This document shows positions 1 to 10,907 of a DNA stretch of 64,000 nt, piece by piece. Each line of letters opens with the position of its first letter. Within the stretch, counting starts at the first letter, position 1. This DNA is from Calonectria ilicicola (lineage: Eukaryota; Ascomycota; Sordariomycetes; Hypocreales; Nectriaceae): assembly GCA_020809705.1 (NCBI GenBank), contig CP085830.1, positions 3,658,001-3,722,000 on the forward strand, read 5' to 3'. The notes under the pieces were generated by a model. The model ran no database searches. It was given only the letters and a program-made list of their open reading frames with translations, and had not been told where the DNA came from. A program made the position numbers and the translations under genes.

Positions 1-34
1 CGTCCTATCTTTGTTCATTTACTTATTTCTCTTG

Positions 35-56
35 CTTTTCTTTTCTTTTCTTTTCT
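35..56. repeat. CTTTT pentanucleotide microsatellite
   Basis: A short run of about four tandem CTTTT units lies just upstream of the first visible esterase exon. It may be the pyrimidine tract of an intron or part of a promoter. Confidence 0.6.
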
Positions 57-94
57 AAAAGAAAGGATCGTGTTAACAATTACAAAGACCTCAG

Positions 95-1659
95 GTTATT
101 AGCCCGCCAAGTGGTGTAGATATCGAACTCAGTTTTATACAACAGCCGTTACCTAAACCTGACTTTCCAGGGATTAGTGATGTGGACGGGCTTACACTGA
201 ACATTACTATTCCAGCATCTTCAGTTGAGGATCCCAGAAACCTCCCTGTCCTGATCTTTATTCACGGAGGCGGATACGCCATTGGCGGAAATTGGTGGCC
301 ACAGTATGATTTTGCCAAGCTTGTCAAATTGGCAGCAGACAACGGGAAACCGTTCATCGGCATCGGAATCAACTATCGCCTTGGGGCACTTGGATTTCTA
401 ACCAATCCTCGACTGAGAGCCTCTGGTTACAAACCTAACAATGGCTTGCGGGACCAGAGAGAGGCACTCCGGTGGATCCGACAACACATATCCGGCTTTG
501 GTGGTGATTCTGAAAATGTGACCGTGTTAGGGGAGAGTGCTGGAGCAGGTAAGAACAACACAAAAAATGCTACACGATCGTGTAGATGGGTTCGATTTTC
601 TAACCGTAATTTTCCCCACAGTTTCGGCTGGTTACCTGCTGCTTTCCGAAGAACCCTTGGCCAAGCGGTTAATCTGTTTGGGAGGGTGCCCACCCTTGCT
701 AGGCGTTGTGCCAGTTGAAGTAGCTGATCAAATGGCTCACCCAGTCCTTGAACATTTGGGATTGGGCGATGTACCTGCTGCCAACCTCGTTAATAAACTG
801 CTGGAAATTCCTGCAAGCGACTTTATCACAAAGATTCCTCCTGGTACACCGGCTATTCCAGTGGCAGATGGGGAGCTTATTCCTCGGGCCTTCTCATTCC
901 AATCATTTGCACAGACAATGCGTGAGATGCCTGGGTCAAAATGGACTGAGAGTATTATGATGGGATATTCTAAGCTTGATGTGAGTCGTTACAGAACCGA
1001 GATATGACTGATTAGTTAGCGCTGATGATATATTTTAGGCAAGCATTATGGCCTACTCTGGCCTCATGCAGCGGAAGAAAGATATTGCAACAGCATTCAG
1101 AAAATGTTCAAGAAAAACTCTAAAGGACTTTCCAACAGCAATAGAAGCGATACTTGACCATTATTGCCTCTCCCAGGATGCGACCTCGTCAATTTCAGAT
1201 GAAGAGGCCTTAACAAACATTCTAAAGTTCATTAGTGATGTTGCCTTTTTCTTGCCAGCATATCAACTTGCATCCGAGTTTCCTAATACTGCCTTTCTGC
1301 TGTCCTTTAATCAAGGCAATCCTTGGGAGGGGCCTTTCAAGGGACAAGCTTCGCATATTCTGGACGTCGCATTCTTATTCCAGAACTATAATGATATGTT
1401 AGACGAGGGTAGCCGAGCTGGTGCTACCACTTTGGGTCTGGATATTGTTGCATTTGTCAATGGCGAGAAGCCTTGGGAGCCATTTAACAAAGGCTCACAT
1501 GGTATTGGTATATACGCAAATGGCCAGAGACAATATAGACAGTCAAGCCTGGAAGGAACTCACAATGGAGACTTTATTTTAAAATTAGCAAATGATACTA
1601 ATGGTCCTGGTATCGATAAGTTGGTGGAGGTTTTTACAAACTTTATGATGCTTAGTTAG
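95..1659 (+). CDS. Type-B carboxylesterase/lipase (alpha/beta hydrolase), 5' partial
   Basis: This is a carboxylesterase of the fungal type-B family, which hydrolyses ester bonds; the substrate is unknown. I join exons 95-548, 622-980 and 1039-1659. Introns 549-621 (GTAAGA...CAG) and 981-1038 (GTGAGT...TAG) keep phase. Visible family marks are a TLNI segment, the oxyanion-hole motif IHGGGY, the nucleophile elbow GESAGA (split by intron 1), and a C-terminal GQASHILDVAFLF block carrying the catalytic His. The frame is open upstream to an acceptor-like CAG at 92-94 and meets a stop at 74-76. The start and the usual N-terminal GIPYAxPP region therefore lie on an exon outside the window. About 478 residues are visible against roughly 550 for the family. 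No signal peptide can be assessed. The NmrA gene follows convergently. Confidence 0.85.
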
Positions 1660-1989
1660 AGATCCACGATGATAGTATATAGCACAATTCAATAGCATTT
1701 ATCACATTCCAAAAAGACAAAAAGGAAGAGAAAAATATCATTTTTGACATAAGATGATAGGAATCCCCCAAAGTAGATGTTCGCGCAACTCTTTATAACG
1801 CATTTTCCAGAGCATTGCCCATTTCTCGCAAAGCCACGACAACGAAGCCTTGAGAATTGTTAATAGAGGTTCAATCATCATTCCACGCTTTACATTATGC
1901 ATTAGTTGGTAATTACGGGACTTATAGACTTCTGTAGATTTTGCAATATATTGAATGTATCAGCTAACTTATTCTATAAACTTCTTCAA
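1660..1989. other. Intergenic, convergent 3' ends
   Basis: AT-rich spacer between the convergent esterase and NmrA genes. I see nothing in it beyond presumed 3' UTRs. Confidence 0.6.
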
Positions 1990-2994
1990 TCATTCATCCC
2001 CGGTTAATGTTATATAAGAAGGGCCTGGCGTATCATCTGACAAATCACCGTAGGCACTCCAGTGGCGGTATGGCTTTTTCTGTGATTCTGCTTCATCTGC
2101 AATCGCGATGGCCAGATCAGCTGCAGTGATACCATGGAGTCTTCCCTCTAAGTTGGTAGCATCAGCACCCTCTGGGGCTGGCTTTACAGGCAGCTCGTCA
2201 AACACCACCTCATAAGAACCGGTCCTTTTCCCTGAACGATATAGCGCAGAAGGGGAAACATAAGACCAGTGAAAGGACTCATTACCGTCGAAAAAAGTAA
2301 AGGTAGTCCGACATGCGGTCACAAAAGTGAGAGCCTTATCGTTCTCTAGGACAGCCTTCTCGTACTTGTCAATGGCGTCGAGATCATCAGCGGTCGCCTC
2401 TCCCTGGCGGAGTTTGATGCGTGCATCACGATAGGTTCTTAGAGATGTTCCCATAGAACCAAGTCTACTTTCCATGTAAGAGACATGGGCATGGCTGTCA
2501 GCTATGCCCCGACGGTAAGCAAGCCACCAGTCCTTGCTCTCGCAACAAGTTCGCAGTCGCGTGCCCGGCATGTTTAAAGACCCGCATCCGCCAACCATGA
2601 TGAAATAGCCGACCTGGCTCTCCTTGACAGCAATTATTATCTTACGAGTGAGTTCCACAAATGGCTCTGTATCGAGTTAGTTGAAGCCTTCCAGTATTGG
2701 TGTGCAATAGCTTATTTGAGGGTCCTTACGATATTGCAACGCGTTTTCTCCGCTAGTATGTGGCCCATATTCATTCACCAGAACATCGAAACCTCGAAAA
2801 GCTTCAATCAGGCTTTCCATAGAACATGTGACAATGTCAATGGAGTGCGGCGTATACAGTGCATGCTGTCCGAGCCTTTCGGGATGGCGTGAGATCCCAT
2901 GAACTGAATGTCCACGGCGAAGGAGCTCAACACATAAAAATGAGCCCCCAAAGCCGGCTGGTCCAATAACACCAATCTTGAGTCCCATTTTCAT
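1990..2994 (-). CDS. NmrA-like NAD(P)-binding Rossmann protein (atypical SDR)
   Basis: Two exons on the minus strand, 2994-2730 and 2666-1990, encode about 313 residues. The intron (2667-2729, GTAAGG...CAG) joins ...LQY to QPFVELTRK in phase. The N-terminus has a Rossmann dinucleotide loop of the form GxxGxxG (GVIGPAGFGG, about residues 8-17) followed by an Arg/His-rich segment (SRHPERLG) that suggests NADP binding. The middle has MVGGCGSLNMPG, typical of NmrA/isoflavone-reductase-like proteins. A catalytic YxxxK is not obvious, so the protein could be a reductase or a redox-sensing regulator. It is divergent from the P450 at 3461 with a 466-bp shared upstream region, so co-regulation is plausible. 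Confidence 0.8.
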
Positions 2995-3460
2995 TCAAAT
3001 TTAATGAAACAAGATACAGAAAAAACGTATGAGAAACAGCTTTGATAATAGCCTCATATTCTTTTCCTTCTTTTGATCTCCCCACGTTCAATCACGCATG
3101 TCCGTCGATCTTGATGTGGGGTTACCCCAAGTTTGCAGCATCCTTCATGTGGAGTAATAAACCTACGAAACCTTGCAAAGTAAGGCAAAACAGACACGGA
3201 AGTGCACTCCAATCAGTAATAGTCACGATGGAAATGTTGTAGGGACTTTTTGGCGGGGTCGGAAATTGATGGATGCTCCCCATACTATCGCAATGAGCTG
3301 AGAATGTGATGACCCCAAGGTGCAAGAGAAGGGTAGCAAGGAATACGACCCAAAATAGCTTCTTAAAGACAAGATTTCTTCCCGTAGCTGGATTCGGGTC
3401 GTAAATTCCACCCTTATTGACCTTCACCTGTCCAATAATCCATTTTGTCAGTCAGCAACA
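2995..3460. promoter_or_regulatory. Bidirectional upstream region (NmrA / P450)
   Basis: A 466-bp spacer separates the divergent NmrA-like and P450 start codons. It should hold both promoters. I recognise no specific operator, and open frames inside it are short and featureless. Confidence 0.45.
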
Positions 3461-5201
3461 ATGTTTTCTCAGTACAGATCTGTGTTTGAGGTGCCTGATT
3501 TTAAGCTGCTGCTATTCTTTTCTTCTATTCCTAGCCTAATGTTAGTGATCTTTTTCTATCGCCTGTTCCTACATCCTCTTCGAGCAATTCCAGGGCCTTT
3601 CTTTGCGAGATGCACTGAGGGATGGCGAACTTTTAAATACATGAGAGGTAATTGGCATCAGGATATTCTTGATCTTCACCGGAAATATGGACCGGTTGTG
3701 AGAATTTCCCCAAATGAAGTCAGCATCGTCAACAAAAAGGGCCTCGTGGAGATTTTCGGGCATGGCAAAGGAACCTTGAAGGTATGTAAATTTAGCCGGT
3801 CGCTGCAACACCTCTGGCAGATATTATCTATTGAAAGTAATAACTGATGTATACTTGATAGACATCTTGGTATGATACTTGGATCATCCCTCAAAATAGT
3901 AACTCTGTCAGTTTCCGTCATTCCTGACAATGTGAAATTGGCTAATTCAGGTAGTTCTTCCACTCTACAGACCCTAAAGAGCATTCATTTCTCCGAAAAC
4001 GCGTTTCCGCCACGTATACGATGTCAAACATCTTATCACAAGAGCAAAAGGTTCAAGAGGTTGCCGCTGAGGTTTGGAACCAGCTTGACTTGTTCGCAAA
4101 GGCTAAAACACCAATCGATATGCATGACTGGGCATCGTACTTTGCGTTTGACGTTGTGGGAAAATTAGCTTTGGGCTCCGCAATCGGGTTTGTCGAGGAG
4201 GGTGTGGATGTGATGAATATTATTCAATCCATACATGCTGGTTTCTACTGGATGGCAAACCTCGGGTATCTCCCCGGGCAAACTCTCTGGGTTAACAACC
4301 CCATTAGTCAGTTAATCTTGCTACTTGCAAGCAGAGGACAGTCCAATACCTTCCAGCGCTTCCAGGACTGGAACATGAAACAGGTAAACGATCGCCTTAA
4401 TGAACCAGAAGGAACAGGCCGCACTCCAGACTTGCTGGACCATTTCATCGCTATGCGAGAACCGGATGGTTCCAAAGCAACCTTCAAGTCCATTATTGCA
4501 GAGATTGGCAACATTGTTGGTGCTGGTGCCGACACAACCTCAGTCGGTATACGTTCTGTCCTCTCACAGATCATTTCTCATCCAGACGATTACTATCGGA
4601 TCCGTGACGAAGTTGACAAAGCATATGCGACCGGTTGGGATGCACCTTCAGAGGATGGAATTCCATACTTGGTGGCTGAGAAATTACCCTTCCTCAATGC
4701 TTGCGTCAAGGAAGGGCTGCGGTTACATCCCAGCATTTTATGGCAGCTACCACGAGAGGGCCCCGAGGGGGGCTTAGAAATAGCTGGCTACTTTATTCCC
4801 TCTAGCGCTACCATTAGTATGAGTCCAATTGCGCAGAACAGAGATCAGTCAGTATTTGGGCCCGACGCCGATGAATGGAGACCTGAGCGATGGCTCGTTG
4901 GGGAGAGGAATAGTGAAGCCCAGATCAGGGAAATGGACAAGTACAATGTCACGGTAAGTTCATGCCACTCGAATACCTGTCTGCGAGGATCTTCATTAAT
5001 TACTTGCAGTTTGGATACGGTTCACGGACATGTATTGGAAAGAACCTTGCTCTTGTTGAGATTCACAAATTTGTTGGGGATTTTACTAGACGATATGATG
5101 CAACTTTTGTCAATAAGGAGAAACCGTATGTCGTCAAGTCTCAGTGGTTCTCAGTTCAAAAGGACATGTATGTAAACTTGCGTCTTAGAAAACAGGCATA
5201 G
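3461..5201 (+). CDS. Membrane-bound cytochrome P450 monooxygenase
   Basis: Four exons (3461-3781, 3862-3906, 3955-4953, 5010-5201) give about 518 residues, a normal length for a microsomal fungal P450. The N-terminus has one hydrophobic anchor (about residues 13-33) and the proline hinge HPLRAIPGP. Conserved elements in order are a C-helix region HSFLRKRVS, the I-helix oxygen-activation motif AGADTTS, the K-helix ExxR (KEGLRLHP), the PERW segment (WRPERWL), and the haem-thiolate motif FGYGSRTCIGKN, which begins exactly at exon 4. The third exon is found only by phase: the acceptor GTAG at 3951-3954 restores FFHSTDPKEH. The enzyme should oxidise a hydrophobic small molecule at the ER with a P450 reductase. 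Its neighbours (esterase, NmrA-like) suggest secondary metabolism or detoxification, but no backbone synthase is visible. Confidence 0.92.
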
Positions 5202-5680
5202 GTTAGCTGTAGCTTTTGGCTAGGTGAAAGGGTTTGTTCCTAAAATGTGTTCACATTAACTGCAAGGAGAAGGAGACTGTTGCTAGCGGCACCAATTATC
5301 CAAGGCTGCTGTTTGGTGCTGGGCAGGTCAACCTCACGCTTGCATGGAAAATGAGAAGAATTTCACACAGCCTCACCCCACTGGTTTCGCCTCGGTGGAC
5401 CTTCGCCCACAGGCAGCAGCGCAGAGACCAATCGTGAGGTCAACATTCTGTCAGCCTAACGCCATAAGCCCCCTGTAAGCGACGCTACCAGGCCCCAGCG
5501 TAGAGCATTGAAAACGCCTTGGAATTCGCTAAAGCTTGGGTGGTCCATCCGCTATTTTCTTGGTGAATGGACCATGGTTTGGGCTTAGTTATCCTAAAGT
5601 TCTGGCTTGACCCAACCAACTGCATTGAATAAATTCCTCTCTTACCATTCCACGTCAAAGTTCAAAAGTAGCCGCGCACC
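5202..5680. other. Intergenic
   Basis: P450 3' end and upstream region of the F-box/ankyrin gene. No supported gene or RNA is seen. Confidence 0.5.
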
Positions 5681-7831
5681 ATGATTTTCCATCAATTGCC
5701 TTATGATCTCCTTCTATCTATTTCGGAATACCTAACCTACAAAGACCTTGTTGCATGGGTTGCCACAGATCGTCATTTCGCTCATTGCATTACTCCCATC
5801 TTGTACCGCAGCGTCCAGCCATATGACTCCAGCTGCTATTCAAGCCTCTACAACGCCCCGTCTCCAAGAGGTTGTATAAACTCTCGAAGTTTAATTTTTC
5901 TTTGGGCTGTGAAGCATGGGTTACTGGAAACCATCAAAAATGTCGTTGAGGCCGAAGATATTCGTCCGTTTATCAACCACCGAATTGCGAGAAACGGTTG
6001 TGTCGCCAGATTAGGGTCCTTGGGAATGACGCCGCTGCACCAAGCAGCACTTCATGGCCAGGCTGATATCATCCGAATTCTAGTCTCTGAATACGGTGCC
6101 GATGTGGATCTTTCTCTCGGGGGGTTCCTGCGCCCCATTCATCTTGCACAAAACGAGTCTGTAGTTCGATGCTTGGTATCTCTGGGGAGTTCTATACATC
6201 ACAATGGCAAAGGAATGTCCCCTCTTATGTACGCGATATCGACCAACGCAGAGACGAGTGCTGTCAAATGTTTCCTTGAGTTTGGTAGTGATCCAAACTA
6301 TGTCTCTACCGATGGTACTTCTGCGGGTCATATGACCTTGCGGGTAGGAAATATAGAGGCTCTCGAGCTTCTATTGCAATCGGGTCTGGAGGTTTCCAAT
6401 CCATCGCCGCCAGGTGGATCTCTTATCTTCCATGCCATCGATTGCCTTCAAGCAACGGAACCGGAAAAATGCCTCTCTGCTGTTCAGCTACTCCTAAAAT
6501 ACGGTGCTCCTGCTCAGGGGGGTATCATGATTGGCTGGAGCCCATACGATATTACTACGCTCCGAAGCAATGTGTATCATTCCGTTAGCAGACCAAATTG
6601 TTCTAGAGTGGTCAAACTGCTCCTTGAACACGGCGCAAATTCCGAAACAGGGCATCTTCCAGAAAAAGACACTCGTTGGGAACCTGAAGCCTTTGTTTAT
6701 GACAACTGGAGTAGTGCATGCTGCCGACAAACCCCGCTAGGCAGGCTGATTTTTGCTGATGTGGACGACTGTGTTGAAGAAAGTACAATCAGGGACAAGC
6801 TCAACGCGATGTCGGAGCTGGTCAGATGGGGCGCCAAGCTTCCTCTCGCGAGACAGCCAGGTGCATTGCTAAAACACTTGTTGTTTGACCGACTCGGGTA
6901 TCCCGGATGGGATGATGTGATGCTATTCGCATTGGATCATGGCCTTGACCCTTGGGAGGCGAACGGGCTCTCAATAATACTAGATCAGTTCCTGGATTTC
7001 GGCTGGATGAAACCCGAATACTCTCTTGGGCTGCTAAAGGTTCTTCGGCGACTGTTAGAGATGGGTCTTGATCCAAATCAGCTAGATGGCAACCGCGCGT
7101 CTTCCGAAACGGTTTTAATGAAGGTTTGCGCATTCCCTTTGTTCATGAAAGCTGCCGACATCATCAAGCTCATGATATCATACGGCGGTGATGTTAACCA
7201 GACGAGACATCGGTACGGGCATGTCTGGGTCCCTCTGTTGGGCCTTATTAACCGCTGTGGAAGCCATCCGCTTTGCTCTGAATCTGTGGATAGAGTGGAA
7301 GCACTATTGAGCTCTGGAAATCAGGATGTGACATCTCTGAAACTCTTTCCAGAGCCACCACTGGTGTTTTTGACAAAAGAGGGGCCGGGTGATGTCAGCA
7401 GGCAAATCATGGGCATGCTTCTGCGCCACGGCGCAGATATCCACGCAAGGTTTACGAATGAGAGACCTGAAATGTGGGTAGATGAGCACACGGGCTATAC
7501 GGCGCTCCACATGGCATGCACCACGGATGATCCCAAGGTGGTGAGCTTTCTTCTTGACCACGGAGCAGACAAAGACGTGAATACTGTAGCGCACTTTGGC
7601 GCTACGCCCCTCATAGTTCTTATCGAAAGCTCTGCTCGGAGAAATACCAATAAAGAGGCGTTTTTGGACATGAAAAGACTGCTACTTGATGCAGGTGCAA
7701 ACATATCAGTCAAAACGGCAGACGGCAAGCATGTGTGGGAGCTTTGCATTGAACTGCTGCCACCCGAATGGATTCAGCCATCTGTTGTGGGGGATCTTGG
7801 ATGTAATCATTATAAATCTGCGTCTAATTGA
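5681..7831 (+). CDS. F-box and ankyrin-repeat protein
   Basis: One intronless frame of 716 residues; its ATG has good context (CACCATG). Residues 2-45 look like an F-box (LPYDLLLSISEYLTYKDLVA...LYR), the Skp1-binding module of SCF ubiquitin ligases. Ankyrin repeats follow, recognisable from MTPLHQAALHGQADIIRILV near residue 114 and again near 605-690 (GYTALHMACTTDDPKVVSFL). The middle contains degenerate repeats such as LLLEHGAN and RHGADIHA. Fungal genomes carry many such genes, usually without known substrates. The inferred role is a substrate-recognition adaptor for ubiquitination. Nothing suggests damage. Confidence 0.85.
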   Translation: MIFHQLPYDLLLSISEYLTYKDLVAWVATDRHFAHCITPILYRSVQPYDSSCYSSLYNAPSPRGCINSRSLIFLWAVKHGLLETIKNVVEAEDIRPFINHRIARNGCVARLGSLGMTPLHQAALHGQADIIRILVSEYGADVDLSLGGFLRPIHLAQNESVVRCLVSLGSSIHHNGKGMSPLMYAISTNAETSAVKCFLEFGSDPNYVSTDGTSAGHMTLRVGNIEALELLLQSGLEVSNPSPPGGSLIFHAIDCLQATEPEKCLSAVQLLLKYGAPAQGGIMIGWSPYDITTLRSNVYHSVSRPNCSRVVKLLLEHGANSETGHLPEKDTRWEPEAFVYDNWSSACCRQTPLGRLIFADVDDCVEESTIRDKLNAMSELVRWGAKLPLARQPGALLKHLLFDRLGYPGWDDVMLFALDHGLDPWEANGLSIILDQFLDFGWMKPEYSLGLLKVLRRLLEMGLDPNQLDGNRASSETVLMKVCAFPLFMKAADIIKLMISYGGDVNQTRHRYGHVWVPLLGLINRCGSHPLCSESVDRVEALLSSGNQDVTSLKLFPEPPLVFLTKEGPGDVSRQIMGMLLRHGADIHARFTNERPEMWVDEHTGYTALHMACTTDDPKVVSFLLDHGADKDVNTVAHFGATPLIVLIESSARRNTNKEAFLDMKRLLLDAGANISVKTADGKHVWELCIELLPPEWIQPSVVGDLGCNHYKSASN

Positions 7832-8491
7832 GCCATTGCTGTATGAATTAAATTATCGCTGAATTCACTAGTCACGCCTTGGTGCAAAAAAGAGAGGTTT
7901 TGCTTCTTGTAATAGTGCAGCAACTTATATAAGAACCATCTAACCGATTGGCTAGTCATCCGAGAAGCTGCGCATTTGTGAGACAAAAAGCCATCGAGCT
8001 GTACCAGGATTCGATCTTTCTTTCCGCGTCTCCAATAGTTCACCTTAGTGCTGATTAGTCTCAGTTCAACCCACGATCTGGTAACAATTGGATGATATGA
8101 AAAAGCAAATCCAACTTTCGGCGAAATACCGGACGCTAGAGTAACAGCCCCGGACAAAGCAAAAGGCATAGCGTCAAGACATGCAGATGCCCACAAACAC
8201 CTCGTAATCATGAAGCTTATAGCCCATCAAGTAACGAATCATTTGAGACAATATCTCACTGATAAACATGCTTAGGTCCGGGCTCTTGGGCTTCCAAGAA
8301 CCACTTTGGATCACAACTCCTCGCGCTGGGGCCCCTGAGGCCCCCCACATTTCTACGAATCCATCGAGACCTGTGGCACCTCATATCCACCATTTTCAAC
8401 CTTCATCGGTGGAAATTTCCATCTGTCATAAATTATAATTTCGATTGAGTAGATCGATTTGGGATCTCTCGCCTATCGACGCATCGTGATC
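7832..8491. other. Intergenic with one doubtful minus-strand frame
   Basis: A 133-codon minus-strand frame (7810-8211) overlaps the 3' end of the F-box/ankyrin gene by 22 bp. It has no domain I recognise and no clear splice partners, so I do not call it. The remainder is the promoter of the receptor gene. Confidence 0.4.
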
Positions 8492-9896
8492 ATGCATCCC
8501 ATCTATTGGCACTCCGTTTCTGCCATCATGTCACTTTTTATTGTTCTCAGCAAGCAGTCGACGGTTGAGTTTTCGACATTTCCCACATGTGCCGTTGGTC
8601 TAAATGTCTGCTGCTCCCTTGTTCAAAACTAACAGTTCATCAAGCTTCAATGTTTGGAATCTTCCATTTCCAACTCCACATGTCCTTCCCATAACACAAC
8701 GTGTATCTGCACCACGCCAGATTTTGGAGATGGGTTGACCAACTGTGTCAGCGCAAATTGTAGCGTGGAAAATGTTCTCTGTATGAAATCTAGGTTTGGT
8801 CCTCCACTGCGACGCTAATCCTTTTGTAGCCTTCAAGAATGCTTCCATGACGTTTTGCGGAATTCCTACCAGAAATAAAGCACCAGAATATAAGCTGATC
8901 ATTACCATTTTTTCTGTCGTTTCCGGGCTCTTGATTGTCCAGCGATTTGGTTATAAGATATGCGCAAGGGTCAAAATGGAGCTCGACGACTGGGCCGCAC
9001 TTCTTTGTGTATTGGGCAGTATTCCCGTTACTGTTTTAGGTGCTATCGGAATGCTGTCCAATGGACTTGGGCGTGATATTTGGACCGCCCCAATAGCCAA
9101 GGTCTACAAATTTGGAATGTACTTTCAAATGTCTGAGACCGTCTACTTTGCTGATATTATGCTGATCAAGCTGACAATGCTCTTTTTTTATCTTCGTATC
9201 TTCCAATCCCGGTCACTTCGTCGTGTGATTTGGGGGAGTATTATTTTCAATGTTGGAATGGGAATCGCATTTATATTTATCGGTGTCTTCCAGTGTGAAC
9301 CGGTCAGCTTTTTTTGGAAACTATGGGATGGGAAAAGCAAGGGGAAATGCATAGATCTCAATGCCATGGCATGGGCTAATGCTTCCATTAGCATTGCCCT
9401 CGATGTCTGGATGCTTGCCATTCCTCTTTCTCAACTCAGATCTATGAAAATGGACTGGAGAAAAAAGGTTGGCGTTGTCACAATGTTTTCACTTGGTTTC
9501 TTGTAAGGGCAGCAAAATACAAACTGCTGCGAGTAGTGACTGATTATTTCTAGTGTTACAATCATCAGCATTCTTCGGTTAAGGAGCCTGGTTACATTTA
9601 CAGCGACATCAAAGAACCCAACATGGGAATTTTATGATACCGGTTTATGGTCGACGATCGAAATCCACGTTGGGGTAATTTGTGTCTGTCTGCCGTCGCT
9701 AAGACTTCTCTTGGTCCGAATGTTTCCTACGATATTTGGCTCAAGGATCGACTCGATCAGAAATAATCGAAACGTTCCACGAACGGGGAACAAAATAAAA
9801 CTTCCTTTGTTCTCCACAGCCAGTACAACTTTGGCAACAATCACTGCCACTGCAACACTAGATGATACACAACATCACCCAGAGAGTATTGTTTAG
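8492..9896 (+). CDS. CFEM-domain, PTH11-like seven-TM receptor
   Basis: Four exons by phase (8492-8593, 8645-8780, 8830-9502, 9554-9896) give about 417 residues. After a signal-peptide-like start, exons 1-3 encode a full CFEM domain with eight cysteines: C-x3-C (CALQC), C-x9-C, C-x6-CxC, then C-x11-C-x4-C-x15-C. The acceptor at 8644 was chosen because it gives the CFEM spacing C-A-x-x-C. The body is the fungal rhodopsin-like fold of PTH11 receptors: several hydrophobic segments, the LDDWAALL motif after TM2, YFADIMLIKLTMLFFYLRIF, a conserved CEPVSFFW loop, and the C-terminal STIEIHVGVICVCLPSLR. In this family the role is surface sensing, known best for Magnaporthe Pth11; the ligand here is unknown. 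A Ser/Thr-rich tail follows. Confidence 0.88.
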
Positions 9897-10243
9897 AGAC
9901 GAGATTGTGTTTTTATTGGCCTAGAGAGGTGAAGAATAGAAATATTATCACAAAAACCCCTACAAATAATACCAAAAGGATTTTTAACCATATCAAAAAA
10001 AAGTATTGCACGTGGTTCTTGATATCTTGTTCCAAATTGTCTATGTTAGGAATACCGAGGTTAGCTAGCAGGTGGGTTGGTAATTCTATAACTCGCCAAA
10101 GCAAGAGCAAATATTGACCCTCATATTTCCGATTACCGTGAAAGTCACCATTTCACTCATTTTATTCCAGCGCTCATGCATTTATACTAGTTGAAAGATA
10201 TATTTCGTGTTAAGGAATCCCAGCCAGCCTAATTAGAAGTGGT
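9897..10243. other. Intergenic, convergent 3' ends
   Basis: AT-rich spacer between convergent genes. Nothing recognisable. Confidence 0.5.
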
Positions 10244-10907
10244 CTAAGTAGAATTGAAAGCTTGCTGAAGCGTCTCGTCACAGAGGAGCGATTCTTCAAG
10301 GGGATCCTCCGCCAACTTTGATTCGGAGATCAGAATCTTCAGAATTCCATCATTTGATATCTCACATCTCGCTTTGGAAGTCTGGTTTTCCGTATCGATT
10401 TCCAATTGAATGCTGTGAGCACTACAAATCGTGCTAATCTGCTTTTTCACGATTGGGTCCTTCTCAGCTCTTTGAATAAAATATTCGACCACGTTTTCGA
10501 TAAACCTAGATAATCTTTTAGAATGCATGAGGTCCAAACTAATTCAACTTCCAAAAATAAAAGTAAATCAGAAGAGGAAAAGCACTGTAGGAGAAAGGAA
10601 CAGGGAGTCTGAATACCGATTTTCGGAAATACTCACCTCTCAATGGCTTGTCCGACATAATCCGATTCTATCCCCTCTAGTCGCTGAAGATAAGGGTAGA
10701 TTGCCAACGGATCAACAGGGCACGTCCAGGTTTCCCCAAAAGCCTCTGTCAACTTCTTTTCAAGCCCTTTCCGTTCTCTTTCCCAGTATAGCACTAGAAC
10801 AACACACGTGAGTGAATTTGGCTCGTTTTTTATTACAATGTGTACTTACTGCTCAAAATTACCTCGCCTCTAAGGTCTTTCTCTTGGGCAGGAGGGAGCT
10901 GAGTCAT
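10244..10907 (-). CDS. Small hypothetical protein, three exons
   Basis: I infer a minus-strand gene from splice signals: exons 10907-10850, 10793-10637 and 10505-10244, with introns 10794-10849 (GTAAGT...TAG) and 10506-10636 (GTGAGT...TAG). Phase is kept throughout, giving about 158 residues. The start is ATG at 10907 (MTQLPPAQEKDLRGEV). The protein is charged and mostly helical, with AIERFIENVVEYFIQRAEKD spanning the second splice, and has no signal peptide or TM segment. I recognise no family. The 131-nt second intron is long for this window and could hide a further small exon. Frames further upstream (10904-11312, minus) might be additional 5' exons, but I could not connect them. Confidence 0.45.

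Noticed and set aside
7810..8211. 133-codon minus-strand frame after the F-box/ankyrin gene
   Set aside because: It overlaps the coding end, has no recognisable domain and no splice partners.
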